This document shows, piece after piece, positions 1-20,884 of a stretch of 64,000 nucleotides of DNA. Under the pieces are notes generated by a model. It saw only the letters and a program-made list of their open reading frames with translations, was not told the DNA's origin and did no database searches. This stretch comes from Chiridota heheva (taxonomy: Eukaryota > Echinodermata > Holothuroidea > Apodida > Chiridotidae). The stretch is taken from NCBI GenBank assembly GCA_020152595.1, contig JAIGNY010004072.1, positions 3,404,501 through 3,468,500 on the forward strand, written 5' to 3'. The number at the start of each line of letters is the position of its first letter. Positions within the stretch are counted from its first letter, which is position 1. Both the position numbers and the translations under genes were made by a program.

Positions 1-877
1 GGGACACTTCATAAGAATTTTTTTAACCTCACACTCATCAGTAGGTTCAAGGGCAGATAATCTAAATGCAACTGACGGAGAAACAATAGGGGAGCAAATT
101 GTAGTATGGCAAACAAATGATTTACGAATGTCATCAATCTTTTGAAAAAAGAAATTGGAGATTTTGTTAGCGTGGTCAAGATCAGTCTGATGATGGAAGC
201 GCAGGAATCTTTGGTTTGTGCAGCAATTCATTGACAAGTCTAAAGAGTTTCTTCTGGTCACTGAAAGTTTCCTCCACCCTGGATGAATAATATGATATCT
301 TAGCTTAAATTATCGTTTTCTTCAGCTTAAGCCTCTCATTCACATAAACTTGGCGATGGACTTCAAGTTTATTCCTCCTCCTTTGCGCTCTAGCTGACGA
401 CATTTTTTCCGTGCTTTACAGGTATCATCATTGGGCCATGGTGATTCAGAACAAACTTTCCTCTTCCTTGTTTTTAACAGAGCATGCCTGTTTAAAGTAT
501 CACGGGTACTGATTTCATATTTTTCAATGAGGAAATGGATTCAGTGTTTTCAAAGTCCAAGAGACACAGATCATTATGGATATCCCAAAAAAAAGTCCAC
601 TGCATTGAAATTTTTCCATTGTCGTGATGTGACAGTTTTGGTGGGCAAGCAGGGCTGTTTAAGGTTGAGATTCTCCATTATAGCATAATGATCAGATAAA
701 CCTGAATAGATGTAAATATTTGAGATAACTGGCAGAGTATTTTCGCGAGTGATCAGTAGATCCAGACAATGCCCGTGGGAGTGAGTGGCCTCATTTATGT
801 GTTGAGTAAATCCATAAGATAAAAGAAGGTTCTTGAAATGATTTGCAGGACCATTATGTGGGTCATCTACATGAATG
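1..877 (-). pseudogene. LINE fragment: endonuclease C-terminus and linker to reverse transcriptase (CR1/L2-like)
   Basis: Reading the minus strand from 873 down gives the C-terminal half of an APE-type endonuclease: NIHVDDPHNGPANHF, then ATHSHGHCLDLLITR, then SGLSDHYAI with the SDH catalytic motif. It continues into the basic linker before the reverse transcriptase (KLEVHRQVYVNERLKLKK, then DQKKLFRLVNELLHKP, then ANKISNFFFQKIDDIRKSF and LEPTDECEVKKIL). This order is typical of CR1/L2-like non-LTR retrotransposons. At least two frameshifts break it, one near 187 (after LPSSD) and one at the A-run near 590, so it is dead. The RT should continue beyond base 1. The 5' side stops abruptly at the codon after the expected GDF of the GDFN motif, where the 18-bp array begins. 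It lies downstream of the last receptor exon seen, presumably in an intron. Confidence 0.85.
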
Positions 878-2641
878 TTAGATATACATCTTAGCTTAGA
901 TATACATCTTAGCTTAGATATACATCATAGCTTAAATATACATCATAGCTTAGATATACACCATAGCTTAGATATGCATCATAGCTTAGATATACATCAT
1001 AGCTTAGATATACATCATAGCTTAGATATAAATCATAGCTTAGATATACATCATAGCTTAGATATACATCATAGCTTAGATATTCATCATAGCTTAGATA
1101 TTCATCATAGCTTAGATATGCATCATAGCTTAGATATGCATCATAGCTTAGATATACATCATAGCTTAGATATATAACAGCTTAGATATACATTATAGCT
1201 TAGATATACATCATAGCTTAGGTATATATCATAGCTTAGAAATGCATCATAGCTTAAATATGCATCATAGCTTAGATATGCATCATAGCTTAGATATGCA
1301 TCATAGCTTAGATACACATCATAGCTTAGATATACATCATAGCTTAGATATACAGTACATCATAGCTTAGATATGCATCATAGCTTAGATATGCATCATA
1401 GCTTAGATATACATCATAGCTTAGATATACATCATAGCTTTGATATACATCATAGCTTAGATATACATCATAGCTTAGATATGCAACATAGCTTAGATAT
1501 GCACCATAGCTTAGATATGCATCATAGCTTAGATATACATCATAGCTTAGATTTGCATCATAGCTTAGATATACATCATAGCTTAGATAGGCATCATAGT
1601 TTAGATATACATCATAGCTTAGATATGCATCATAGCTTACTAAGATATGCATCATAGCTTAGATATACATCATAGCTTAGATATACATCATAGCTTAGAT
1701 ATGCAACATAGCTTAGATATGCACCATAGCTTAGATATGCATCATAGCTTAGATATACATCATAGCTTAGATTTGCATCATAGCTTAGATATGCATCATA
1801 GCTTAGATATGCATCATAGCTTAGATATACATCATAGCTTAGATATATAACAGCTTAGATATACATTATAGCTTAGATATACATCATAGCTTAGGTATAT
1901 ATCATAGCTTAGATACACATCATAGCTTAGATATGCATCATAGCTTAGATATACATCATAGCTTAGATTTGCATCATAGCTTAGATATACATCATAGCTT
2001 AGATATACATCATAGCTTAGATATACATCATAGCTTAGATATACAGCATAGCTTAGTTAAACAACATAGCTTAGATATGCATCATAGCTTAGATATACAT
2101 CATAGCTCAGATATACAGCATAGCCTAGATATACATCATAGCTTAGATATACATCATAGCTTAGATATACAGCATAGCTTAGATATGCATCATAGCTTAG
2201 ATATACATCATAGCTCAGATATACATCATAGCTTAGATATACATCATAGCTTAGATATACAGCATAGTTTAGATACATCATAGCTTAGATATACATCATA
2301 GCTTAGATATACATCATAGCTTAGATAGGCATCATAGTTTAGATATACATCATAGCTTAGATATGCATCATAGCTTACTAAGATATGCATCATAGCTTAG
2401 ATATACATCATAGCTTAGATATACAGCATAGCTTAGATACACACCATAGCTTAGATATACACCATAGCTTAGATATGCATCATAGCTTAAATATACACCA
2501 TGGCTTAGATATACATCATAGTTTAAATACACATCATAGCTTAGATATGCATCATAGCTTAGATATGCACCATAGCTTAGATATACATCATAGCTTAAAT
2601 ATACATCATAGCTTAGATATACATCATAGCTTAGATATACT
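878..2641. repeat. 18-bp minisatellite, about 98 copies
   Basis: The unit is close to TTAGATATACATCATAGC. Because 18 is a multiple of 3, the frame stays open for long stretches as an HSLDIH hexapeptide repeat, which is an artefact. Marker variants recur in the same order: an AGATATATAACAGC unit at about 1,168 and 1,849, and a TAGCTTACTAAGATATGC unit at about 1,635 and 2,375. This shows large internal duplications of roughly 680-745 bp. Confidence 0.97.
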
Positions 2642-3131
2642 TGCTACACATATCAGAGACTTCATTTAATTGTTTGTTTCCTATGTTTCAGTCCATTAAA
2701 ATAATTGAAATATGTGTTCATGGTAGTCTAAGCTTTGTTGGGGTAGGATTAAGATTTAAAAATCTTTTTGTCAGAATTTGGCAGACCAAAAAAACAAAAG
2801 AATGTGTATAAGTCAGTATTGACAAAAAAAATGTAAATGAAGGTCTGAAATATCAAAAAGTTGTAAGATGGGCAAAACTGGTGAAAATCTTGCCAAATTT
2901 CATCATTATCAATAGAATTTACAACAATTTTGTCATTGTAGCCTCTATGTGTCTTTAAGACAATTTGACTAAAGCATTGTAGAAATTGAGCATTTAAGCT
3001 CTACATTACATAAGGTGTTTGCCCAGTGGATGTGCAGCAGTTGGTTTAAGAGGATGACATCAATGGCATATTAAGAATTCTTTCAGAAATACAAAGCAAT
3101 TAGCAATAAAAAAGATGATGTTCATACATAC
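2642..3131. other. Receptor intron, no feature seen
   Basis: This is AT-rich unique-looking sequence between the minisatellite and the last visible receptor exon. The minus-strand donor GTATGTATG sits at its right edge. Confidence 0.6.
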
Positions 3132-12821
<9,690 letters not shown>

Positions 12822-12913
12822 CCTGGCAGCCCTGTTGAAAGGAAGAAACAGAACATTTGAGCATGACTATTAGCATATAGGGCCTCATTTTCAATCTTCC
12901 TTTTTTACTATAT

Positions 12914-13069
12914 ATTCAAGCCATAGAAATACACTAGTACTATGTGCATACAGAGTATCACATAAACCTGTTTTTATAACAACAATGTTACATTCAAGCC
13001 ATAGAAATACACTAGTACTATGTGCATACAGAGTATCACATAAACCTGTTTTTATAACAACAATGTTAC
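12914..13069. repeat. 78-bp direct duplication, two apparently identical copies
   Basis: ATTCAAGCCATAGAAATACA starts at 12,914 and again at 12,992. The two copies look identical throughout, so the duplication is recent. Confidence 0.95.
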
Positions 13070-13369
13070 ACATAGACATTAAAAGTACAGGTGACAAAAT
13101 GTGAAGGAAATTCAAATTTAGCAAACATATTTTGAATCGTACGTTAACAGCTGCTTGAAAATGTGACAGACATTTGCGCATGATTGTCTATCGCACAGCA
13201 TTTACCTTTAGGCAATGTAGACTACATATTAACATGTCTTCAACTTTCTTGAGACTTGTGAATGAGTCAGTGCATGTGCAAACAAATTAAGGTTGAGCAA
13301 TCGAGTTGGATTTAAGATTTACAGAAAACAACTCACACAGTAACATTGTGGATAAACCCTTACAAGTAT

Positions 13370-13852
13370 ATTCTATAGAATTCTTAAGAACAAATTCTAT
13401 AGAATCGATATAGAATTCCTCTATAGATTTTTTAATAGAAATTATAGATTTTTTATATAGAATTTATGAAGAAATACTATAGGGTTTCTATAGAAATTTT
13501 ATAGAATTTGGGCAGAATTTCTTATAGTTTCTTTAGAATTCTATAGGATTTTCTAAAGAAACTATAAGATTTCTAAAGAAAGTTTAGGTTTTTAAAGAAA
13601 CCCTTAAACATCTAGTTTCTTTAGAAAACCTTATAGAATTTCTTTAGAAAATCCTATACAAATTCTAAAGAAAGTTTTAAAACTCTATGAGAATTTCTAC
13701 AGAAATTCTATATGATTTTCTATAGAAATCCTATAGATGTTCTTTAGAAATTCTCAACATTTTCTATATAATTTTTATCAAAAAAATCAACAGAGGAATT
13801 ACATTGAAAATTATGTAGAAAACTGTATAGAAATTTTATTTAAAAAAAATCT
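13370..13852. repeat. TTTCTATAGAAA-rich degenerate repeat, block 1
   Basis: Dozens of variants of the self-complementary word TTTCTATAGAAA occur with no fixed period. The same word field recurs at 14,455-14,650, 15,067-15,150 and 17,215-17,395. Confidence 0.85.
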
Positions 13853-14025
13853 TTAGAAATGTAAAGACCATACCCATGCAATTGCAAATTTCCTAAGAGA
13901 CTGAAAATATGTTTGCATAAATAGCCAACGTCCTTCATTATGTGACATTGGTGAACCAGCTTTATGACCAGCTAGATAAAGGACTTGCATTTGCCAGAGT
14001 GCCAGCTCTTGCCAATCAGTCACAA
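13853..14025 (-). CDS. Candidate terminal exon of an unidentified gene (exon X3)
   Basis: After a good acceptor (TATGTCTCATTCAG) the minus strand reads VTDWQELALWQMQVLYLAGH, then KAGSPMSHNEGRWLFMQTYF, then QSLRKFAIAWVWSLHF and a TAA stop. An AATAAA lies at 13,840-13,835, 13 nt after the stop, although it sits in the A/T-rich TATAGAAA repeat. The amino acid composition is protein-like (four Trp, few low-complexity runs). The first two nucleotides complete the codon left by candidate exon X2. I do not recognise the protein. A donor-like GTATGG near the end is an alternative to termination here. Confidence 0.4.
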
Positions 14026-14280
14026 CTGAATGAGACATATTGTACATAATTAATAAGAGTATATCTTTATTTATTTCCTTAGTTTCATCAAGAATAAATT
14101 TAAAAAAATCAGCATAAATGATTGAATCAAAGTATTAAAGGAATGAAACCAAAAGATTTAAGTAAATAGACACTAGACTGATCCTATAAATTTTCAAAAT
14201 AGAATTATTAATGAGTTATCAATCGCTATTTCTATATGAACATTTATTGGGGTGAGAAATACTCCCAACCAATCAGAGCC

Positions 14281-14313
<33 letters not shown>

Positions 14314-14454
14314 AATGTCATATCTACATGCTGAATCATATTATATCAAATTTTATTCACTTGTTATCTTGAAATTATGTTTTATATTTCTAATATAAAT
14401 TTACATATATGTAAATTGTCACACTGGAAAGTTCTCCAACAGGATCCCTTTGAG
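14026..14454. other. Spacer with an A-run of about 29 bp
   Basis: A homopolymer A-run lies at about 14,281-14,309. Nothing else is recognised. Confidence 0.5.
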
Positions 14455-14650
14455 ACTATAGGATTTTCTAAAGAAATTCTATAGGTTTTGCATAGAGTTT
14501 TTTAGAATTTCTATAGGACTTTCTAAAGAAACTCTAGGATTTCTAAAGAAACTCTCTAAACATCAATAGAAACCCTTTAATTTTTTTAGAAAACTTTATA
14601 GAAATTCTAAACAAATTCTATACAAAACCTATAGAATTTCTATAGAATAG
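14455..14650. repeat. TTTCTATAGAAA-rich repeat, block 2
   Basis: Same word field as 13,370-13,852. It continues at 15,067-15,150 after the SINE insertion. Confidence 0.8.
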
Positions 14651-15060
14651 TAATTATTTTATATAGTGCCCTTTCTATACAGGTATATTCAAGAGCGCTT
14701 TACAAACATCAGAGCTTCAGCATAGGGGAGAGCTGCCCAAATAGTGCATCATCCATCCGTTAGCTCAGGAAAGTGAATGAACACCACGTTTTCACACTTC
14801 TCTTCTCGAATAGTGTTCAGAGAACCAGGTAGGATGTAATTGTCCTACCATCGGGACCAATGGCTTAACGTCCCCTCCGAAGGACGGCAAGTGCCATTCA
14901 ACCATTGTCACTACTCTCAACAGCTGAATGAGGAGCAGGAGCTACTTCCGCTTTGATGATCACCGGATCTGTTTGCATAGCTGTGGAAAAAAGACCTGAC
15001 CGAGGATTGAAGCCGGTACCTCCAGCATCTCAGTCATGCGCTCTACCAACTGAGCTACCT
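14651..15060 (-). mobile_element. tRNA-derived SINE (410 bp) with GAATAG target duplication
   Basis: The minus strand starts AGGTAGCTCAGTTGGTAGAG (box A) and continues to GGTACCGGCTTCAATCC (box B-like), a clear tRNA-like head. A body follows, then a tail with AAAGCGCTCTTGAATATACC and GGGCACTATATAAAATAATT, resembling the GCGC...GCGCTATATAAAT tails shared by several animal SINE and LINE families. GAATAG flanks both sides (14,645-14,650 and 15,061-15,066). It is inserted into the TTTCTATAGAAA repeat. Confidence 0.85.
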
Positions 15061-15066
15061 GAATAG

Positions 15067-15150
15067 GAGAAAATCCTATAGAAATTCTAAAGAAACTGTA
15101 TACAAATTTCTATAGAAATGCTGTAGAAAATCCTATAGAATTTATATAGA
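15067..15150. repeat. TTTCTATAGAAA-rich repeat, block 2 continued
   Basis: This continues block 2 beyond the SINE insertion. Confidence 0.75.
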
Positions 15151-15606
15151 TTATCCAAAAGATGTGGGGCCTGGCCTGGGCAAGAGATAATCTTTTTGAC
15201 CCTGGTTTTCACCAAAGCATATGGAAGGTATTATGCATGTTATTTTAAATTCAAAGCATCCAGAACAAATACTAACAACAGCAAAGATGGGCCCTTCTGT
15301 GAGGACCCTATAAAATAGAGTACACTGCATTCCTAATCTAGCACTGATTCAAATCATGAATTGTGGTTTTTATTTTTTATATAGCACAGAGACCCCTACG
15401 GATGCTGTGAAAGACATTGAGTATATAAGTCTGTGACCATAAGGGGGAAAACATAGTGAAAATGTTTTCTTAAAAGGCTGCAGCTATAGTACGTACAGTA
15501 AGTAGAGGGGTGCAAAATTGAAAGCATTGTGCTAAATTTCTAATAAAGTAACTAGTTATGACTCCATGAACAAGGAGCTCAGCCCTGCAACCCTCTGTGT
15601 CCCTAC

Positions 15607-15736
15607 CTTGGCCATAGAGAACGTGCATGGGTATGTCATATATCACGTGATCACCGTCTGCCAGGCAAACTGGACGGCAAAAAAGTTTGTTCAAGTAATG
15701 TACCATAGGTAAATGATAACTCATATGTAGAAGTAA
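15607..15736 (-). CDS. Candidate exon X2 of the unidentified gene
   Basis: The minus strand reads LLLHMSYHLPMVHYLNKLFC, then RPVCLADGDHVIYDIPMHVL, then YGQ, up to a CAAG|GTAGGG donor. It is 130 bp, starts in phase 0 and ends in phase 1, which fits both neighbours. The acceptor (ATATCACTGGGAG) is weak. Not recognised. Confidence 0.33.
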
Positions 15737-15952
15737 CTCCCAGTGATATGTAAATCAAATGTTTTCCATTCATAAAAAAGTATTTTATGAGTTGAAATGG
15801 TTATTTCCTGCTCAGTGTTTGGTTGTTACAAATCATCAAGGACAGAACAATGATCATTTAACAGATTTCCAGCGAAAGAGGGCAGACGGGCGAAATGGAT
15901 AACTGCAGTAAAACGCAAAAATTGGACACTTAAATTCCTTCCACCAGTAGTG

Positions 15953-16310
15953 CAGGGTGTAGGAAGCAGGGCGTCAGGGGCCCGTGGCCCCCAAATAATG
16001 AAGGTCTAATGAATGATTTTGAAGACTAAAAGCTTGTTTCCTTTCCGAAATCTCTAATTTTCGTGAAATATCCAGTTTATTTTTGAGATATTTGCTACAA
16101 TTTTTGTTCCATTTCCTTCATTTTGTGAGAAGTTTTCATCATTTTCGTGAAATTTGCTTCAGATTTCGTGTAATTTCTCTTAATCTTCCAGATATTTTCT
16201 TCTAAAATCTGCTTCAATTTTTGTGCATTATCCTTCATATTCGGAAAAATTTCTTAAATTTTCAAGAACCTGTCTTCAATTTTCAGGAAACATTTTATAT
16301 CAGGTCAGGT
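15953..16310. mobile_element. hAT-like family F, degraded copy with TTCGTGAAATTT interior
   Basis: Starts near CAGGGTGTAGGAAG and contains AATAATGAAGGTCTAATGAA, shared with 56,205-56,949. It then has loose repeats of the type CTTCATTTTCGTGAAATTTG. The right end is unclear. Confidence 0.55.
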
Positions 16311-16713
16311 GAGAAGTTTACTCCAGACCTCATGTTAATAAAATAATTCTCTATTTACTCTTTTAGGTATATCTTAAGACCTTTTTCCTTAGAAAATGCC
16401 TTCCTCCTCTCTAGCAGAAGTCAATTCCCATTTATGTAGCCATCATTTGGGGAGAGTGAACAATACTAAATTAAGGGGGGGAGGGGGGGCAAGTGTTCCC
16501 AATTCCTTTTCATTAGCCCAATGATGATTTTTTTATCCTGTGAAAATATTCTATGAATATATTAATGAATGATCAAAATGGGGACCATTGATAGACTTAT
16601 TTAGCCATTGAATTTAAAAGGCCTTAGCCTGTAATTTAAAATAATCGAAATTTTCCAGAAAAAATATTTCTGCTTATTTCTCACCTTTGACAGAAGGTAT
16701 CTCATATTTTCAC

Positions 16714-16873
16714 CAATGAATTGCATATCTTGCCACCATGTGCAGCCTTTCTACTATATTTGAGTGGTTCAAAGCAAAGTAGCTGAGCCTGGTACTTGAC
16801 TTGAATTACAGACTCATTGCCACTATGTAGTATGACCTGATGACTGTGTGTTAACAATGTAGTTGTAAATGTC
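16714..16873 (-). CDS. Candidate exon X1 of the unidentified gene
   Basis: 160 bp, starting after TTTCTTATCAG and ending at TTG|GTGAAA. It reads TFTTTLLTHSHQVILHSGNE, then SVIQVKYQAQLLCFEPLKYS, then RKAAHGGKICNSL. Its end phase (0) fits X2. No domain is recognised and upstream exons were not found. Confidence 0.3.
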
Positions 16874-17214
16874 CTGATAAGAAATGTCATGGATTCAAAA
16901 CTCCTTTAATCGGCTTGAACAAAGGGACCACTCAAATTATTACACTTAGCGATACATCGCTTTTTTGTTCATCAATTAGATGTTGCAAGTACTTAGATAA
17001 AGATGCTGATCCAGAAAAACTCATCATTTTGATTTAATGTGTTACATGTGTACGGTATATAATACACGCAGGGTACCAGTTCTGCAAATGGATCCATCAC
17101 CTTCTCTTGCCGCCCAACATGGTGTCGCAAACAAAAAAGGTCACATGATATAAGATCCTGCACCTTCTCTATTGGTCACAGACATATTTCCCCAACATTA
17201 TTGCATGTTTCTAT

Positions 17215-17395
17215 CATATTCTATGGAATTATATTGATCAATTCCTGTTCAAACTAATTTCTTTCGAATTTTCTATAGAATTCTATAGAAACAACTTTTC
17301 TATAGAAATGTTTTCTTGCTTTTTATAGAAAATATGACTTTCTATAGAGTAAAAATAGAGCATTATATAGATTTCTATAGAAATCGTTTGTAAGG
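17215..17395. repeat. TTTCTATAGAAA-rich repeat, block 3
   Basis: Same palindromic word field as the 13.4-15.1 kb blocks. Confidence 0.75.
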
Positions 17396-17515
17396 GACAG
17401 AAACACTTGTTCAAAATTGTAACCTGTTCATGGTGTTTCAGTCACCTTCTTCTAATTTTATAAACTTTGTATGAAGGGGATGGATGTCATGAATCTTCAC
17501 ACACAATATACAGTC

Positions 17516-17617
17516 AATTTTCAAACATGTCGAGTACTGTAGACATGTAAATTTTCAAACATGTCGAGTACTGTAGACATGTAAATTTTCAAACATGTAA
17601 AGTACTGTAGACATGAT
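17516..17617. repeat. 34-bp tandem repeat, 3 copies
   Basis: The unit is AATTTTCAAACATGTCGAGT followed by ACTGTAGACATGTA. Confidence 0.93.
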
Positions 17618-18609
17618 AGACATTTTTCAAATTCATTTGCGGCAGGACCATAGATACAGTAATGTGGAGCCTTGCAATACTGTATATCTCACCTCCCCAC
17701 CACCCCAAAGAAAAAATACACACCTACTGTAGAATAATCTAAAATGTGAACTGTTTAATGACGCTTGTCCACCATCGGCCTCCTCCCCCTTTCAGAGGGC
17801 AGATCTTTTTTACTCTGGTATGTATCTTTAATTACATTTATTATTTTCTTCTCTACACAGAAGCTACATGTAAGACAGATCATCCTCAGTGAAATCAAAT
17901 AAAATGAAACAATACAGATTACAAAGAACAACTCAGAAAGTACACAAATCTAAGAGTAATCGTTTTACATTTCTTGATGACTACAAGAAGGAAAGCTATG
18001 TATATTATTACTGCACAGGATAAACATCTGACAGTAAAAATAATTAGCAGGAAATTGAAATTTCCTTTCTAATAAAATCAATGTGTCAAAAATTGGTCAG
18101 CGCTACATTTAGTTTTTATTTTAAAGAAACGTACAGTATTTCACTTTAATCAACCCAAGAGGTGCTAAAGCTGACAGTCTCCAATTCAAATGGGAGGATG
18201 ATTAGTGCCTCATAAAATTCTCGGTTGAAATCAATCATCCAAAATAAGTTTTTTTTGGAAACTTAAAATAAATTTCTTGTAAGAAAATTGGTCTAACAGA
18301 ATAGGTGCTTTTGTTGAAAAGTGTGAGAAGCCTTATTGGATAAAAGTTATTTCTTTTCTAAATATTTTTCCAGAGAAGGTATAATTTCTGGGGTGTTTTA
18401 CCCACTGTGGTCCACTTCAACCTCCTTCCACTACCAGTACCCCCTCTCTGCCCCTACTTTGTAGAGGAGAACTACGTCTCTGCTTCCATACAGTACAGTA
18501 TCTCAAATCTTCTGAGTTTTGGATGATACTGTAACTGTATATTAAATGGTTGGGATTTTCATGGGATGATGGGAACATTTAAATTTATAGTATGCTGAAA
18601 TTCATTGTA
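17618..18609. other. No feature recognised
   Basis: AT-rich sequence without convincing exons or repeats. Confidence 0.5.
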
Positions 18610-18854
18610 AACAGCTTCTATTTTCAAAATGGATTTCTATAGATTGTCAAAATGGACTGGAATAAAGCCTCCACATTACCATTATACTCCAATTCTGGTG
18701 CTTAAACTCTGTATCAGTATAGCAACAAAATGTTTGTATGCTGTTCTGGTACATAGTTTATTCAGCACCAAAATTGGAGTATAATGGTAATATAAAGGCT
18801 TTATTCCACAGTCCATTTTGACAATAGAAATCCATTTTGAAAATAGAAGCTGTT
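18610..18854. mobile_element. Foldback MITE family M1, copy 3 (245 bp)
   Basis: Ends are AACAGCTTCT and AGAAGCTGTT. TGTA is duplicated on both sides (18,606-18,609 and 18,855-18,858). Confidence 0.92.
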
Positions 18855-20053
18855 TGTAATGTACCTTTCAAAATGTACAAAATTCAAAGTTACTCTATGG
18901 GTAATTTGCACATTGTCATAAACTTTACAACTAACAGAGTTTAATCAGTCATACAATAAGCCAAAAACCAAATGGTGAAACCAAATAGAAATACTGGAGC
19001 ATGCACTACTTTGATACAAAACACACAATTTTTTTTTAAATTAGTCCTGGGTCAAGATGTCACATAATATTTTGATAAATGAGCATAAAATTATAAAACA
19101 AAATAGATTATGACAATACCTGCACTTTATGAAACCATTTACCTGTAGTTCAATATTGAAATCTCAATGAATTTGACTCCTTTGCCATTATTCCCAGAAA
19201 CATCCTAAGCAGTCTATCAATGCAGACCATCACCAAGCTTGTTTGAACATACAGTATGGGATACAGAAATATTGAATAATTGCAGTATTCAGAATTTCTT
19301 ATACATTTCACAGTGAATTGATGGTCTACTTAATGGCCAGTTCACTCTGGATGAAAACTGAACCTGATGAAAACATATTTGCACACAATGTCTACTAGGA
19401 TATGGGGTCATGACCCCCATTATATTCTAGCCTCCCATGTGACAACTATTTCTAATACAAACAAGGAATTGAACACATAAGGTACCCCATGGAAAACCAT
19501 TTTCTACACTAGAGGAAACCCCCACAATAAAGCAATTACAGAGAAATTGATGATGACATGATGCAATGTATGACTAATGTTTGGGATGTCAGTGAATGTT
19601 TGCAAATGGGCAACAGAGGGGGATTGAACATCAATTTGATTTTTCTTTAATACTTATTGCACTTTGTGGTACATAGAAGTGTACTTCAGACATAGACATT
19701 GAATTATTTTTCACCAGTATGTAGGGGAACAGGGATCACTACAGCCCCCACCCCATCAGGGATTTTTTCTTCAAATTTGTCACACCTGTTGGAAGATGAA
19801 TATAAAAGCCTTGTATATACTATAAGTGACACATTTTCACATTTTTCCGTCGAGCAAATCCTGGGGTTACCCATTTTTCACATGTATAAAATTTGCAGTG
19901 AGTTGCAGGATAGGCCTACAACAACTTATTGTTTTGAAATATAGGAACTGGGTACTGCATGGTTGAAATTGACCACAAGAAATTTTAACTAGAATGTGTT
20001 TCCAATTATGTATATAATAACATGCATCAAGACACTTCAGAGTGCCCTTCAGA
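18855..20053. other. No feature recognised
   Basis: The 81-codon open frame at 19,699 has no motif. Confidence 0.5.
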
Positions 20054-20296
20054 CATTAGCATAGCCAGGATTTTTCATTAAGGCGGGACCTGATTCAGTG
20101 ACCAAAAAAAGCGAGAAAGAAAAGGTCAGGGGGAAAGGTTGCATCAGTCGTTGCAAAGTTGTGCATTTTTGAGATTTGTTTTGACCTGGTTCCTTTTCTT
20201 TTAAATTTCATGCAATACTTTTATTATCTTTTTCCTTTTTTAGGGGGGTATTGATGGGAGGGGCTAGACCCCCCTTCCCCCCTAGCTACGTCAATG
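20054..20296. mobile_element. hAT-like non-autonomous element, family F (243 bp)
   Basis: Ends are CATTAGCATAGCCAGG and CCTAGCTACGTCAATG, inverted versions of each other. It is flanked by CCTTCAGA and CCTACAGA, an 8-bp TSD with one mismatch. An 8-bp TSD with CAGTGGCRTAG-type ends is hAT-like. Confidence 0.8.
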
Positions 20297-20884
20297 CCTA
20301 CAGATATGTTTTCTGCAGCGAGTCGAAATGCTTCAAACGAATACTAATAATTGCTTTATGACCCTTATGACCCACTCACTAAAATTACCCCTCATTAAGT
20401 TTAAACTGCTAAACAACACTTATCGGTATCACATTCTTAATCTGTTATAAAATAAATAATCATAAGACTTCATTATCAAAACAATATTTCAATTGACAAA
20501 AGTTCTAACAGAAAACAATCTGTCCTATTAATTCAAAATACAAGACCTTAGTAAAGCCTTGTCAACTTTGCAAACCTGGTTCTGTTGAAATTGATAATTT
20601 CAGAGGGAAATGATAGCATCATAATTCAGGAAAGCTATTGAAAACTGGTCACAAATGTGCCTATCCAGTAATCCACACTTTTTCAGGGCTCAATTCTCAC
20701 TTACTGTAAGCTGGTCTCCCACTTGTCATGGCTTTTTCTGAAGTCACAAGGCTTACAAGCTTCACAGGCAGCAAATGAAGAACACTACTCAATCGTTTAT
20801 GTATGTGGTGATTTTTCAACCATGATCAAACATTAAAACTTTTGTAATTAGAGGATTAGTTTACTTGTTTAATTTATCCTATAG

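Noticed and set aside
878-2641. Possible CRISPR array
   Set aside because: Units are contiguous with no unique spacers, and the DNA is eukaryotic.
875-2669. Long open frames with HSLDIH repeats in both orientations
   Set aside because: They are a by-product of an 18-bp tandem repeat free of stops; no start context, splice site or domain.
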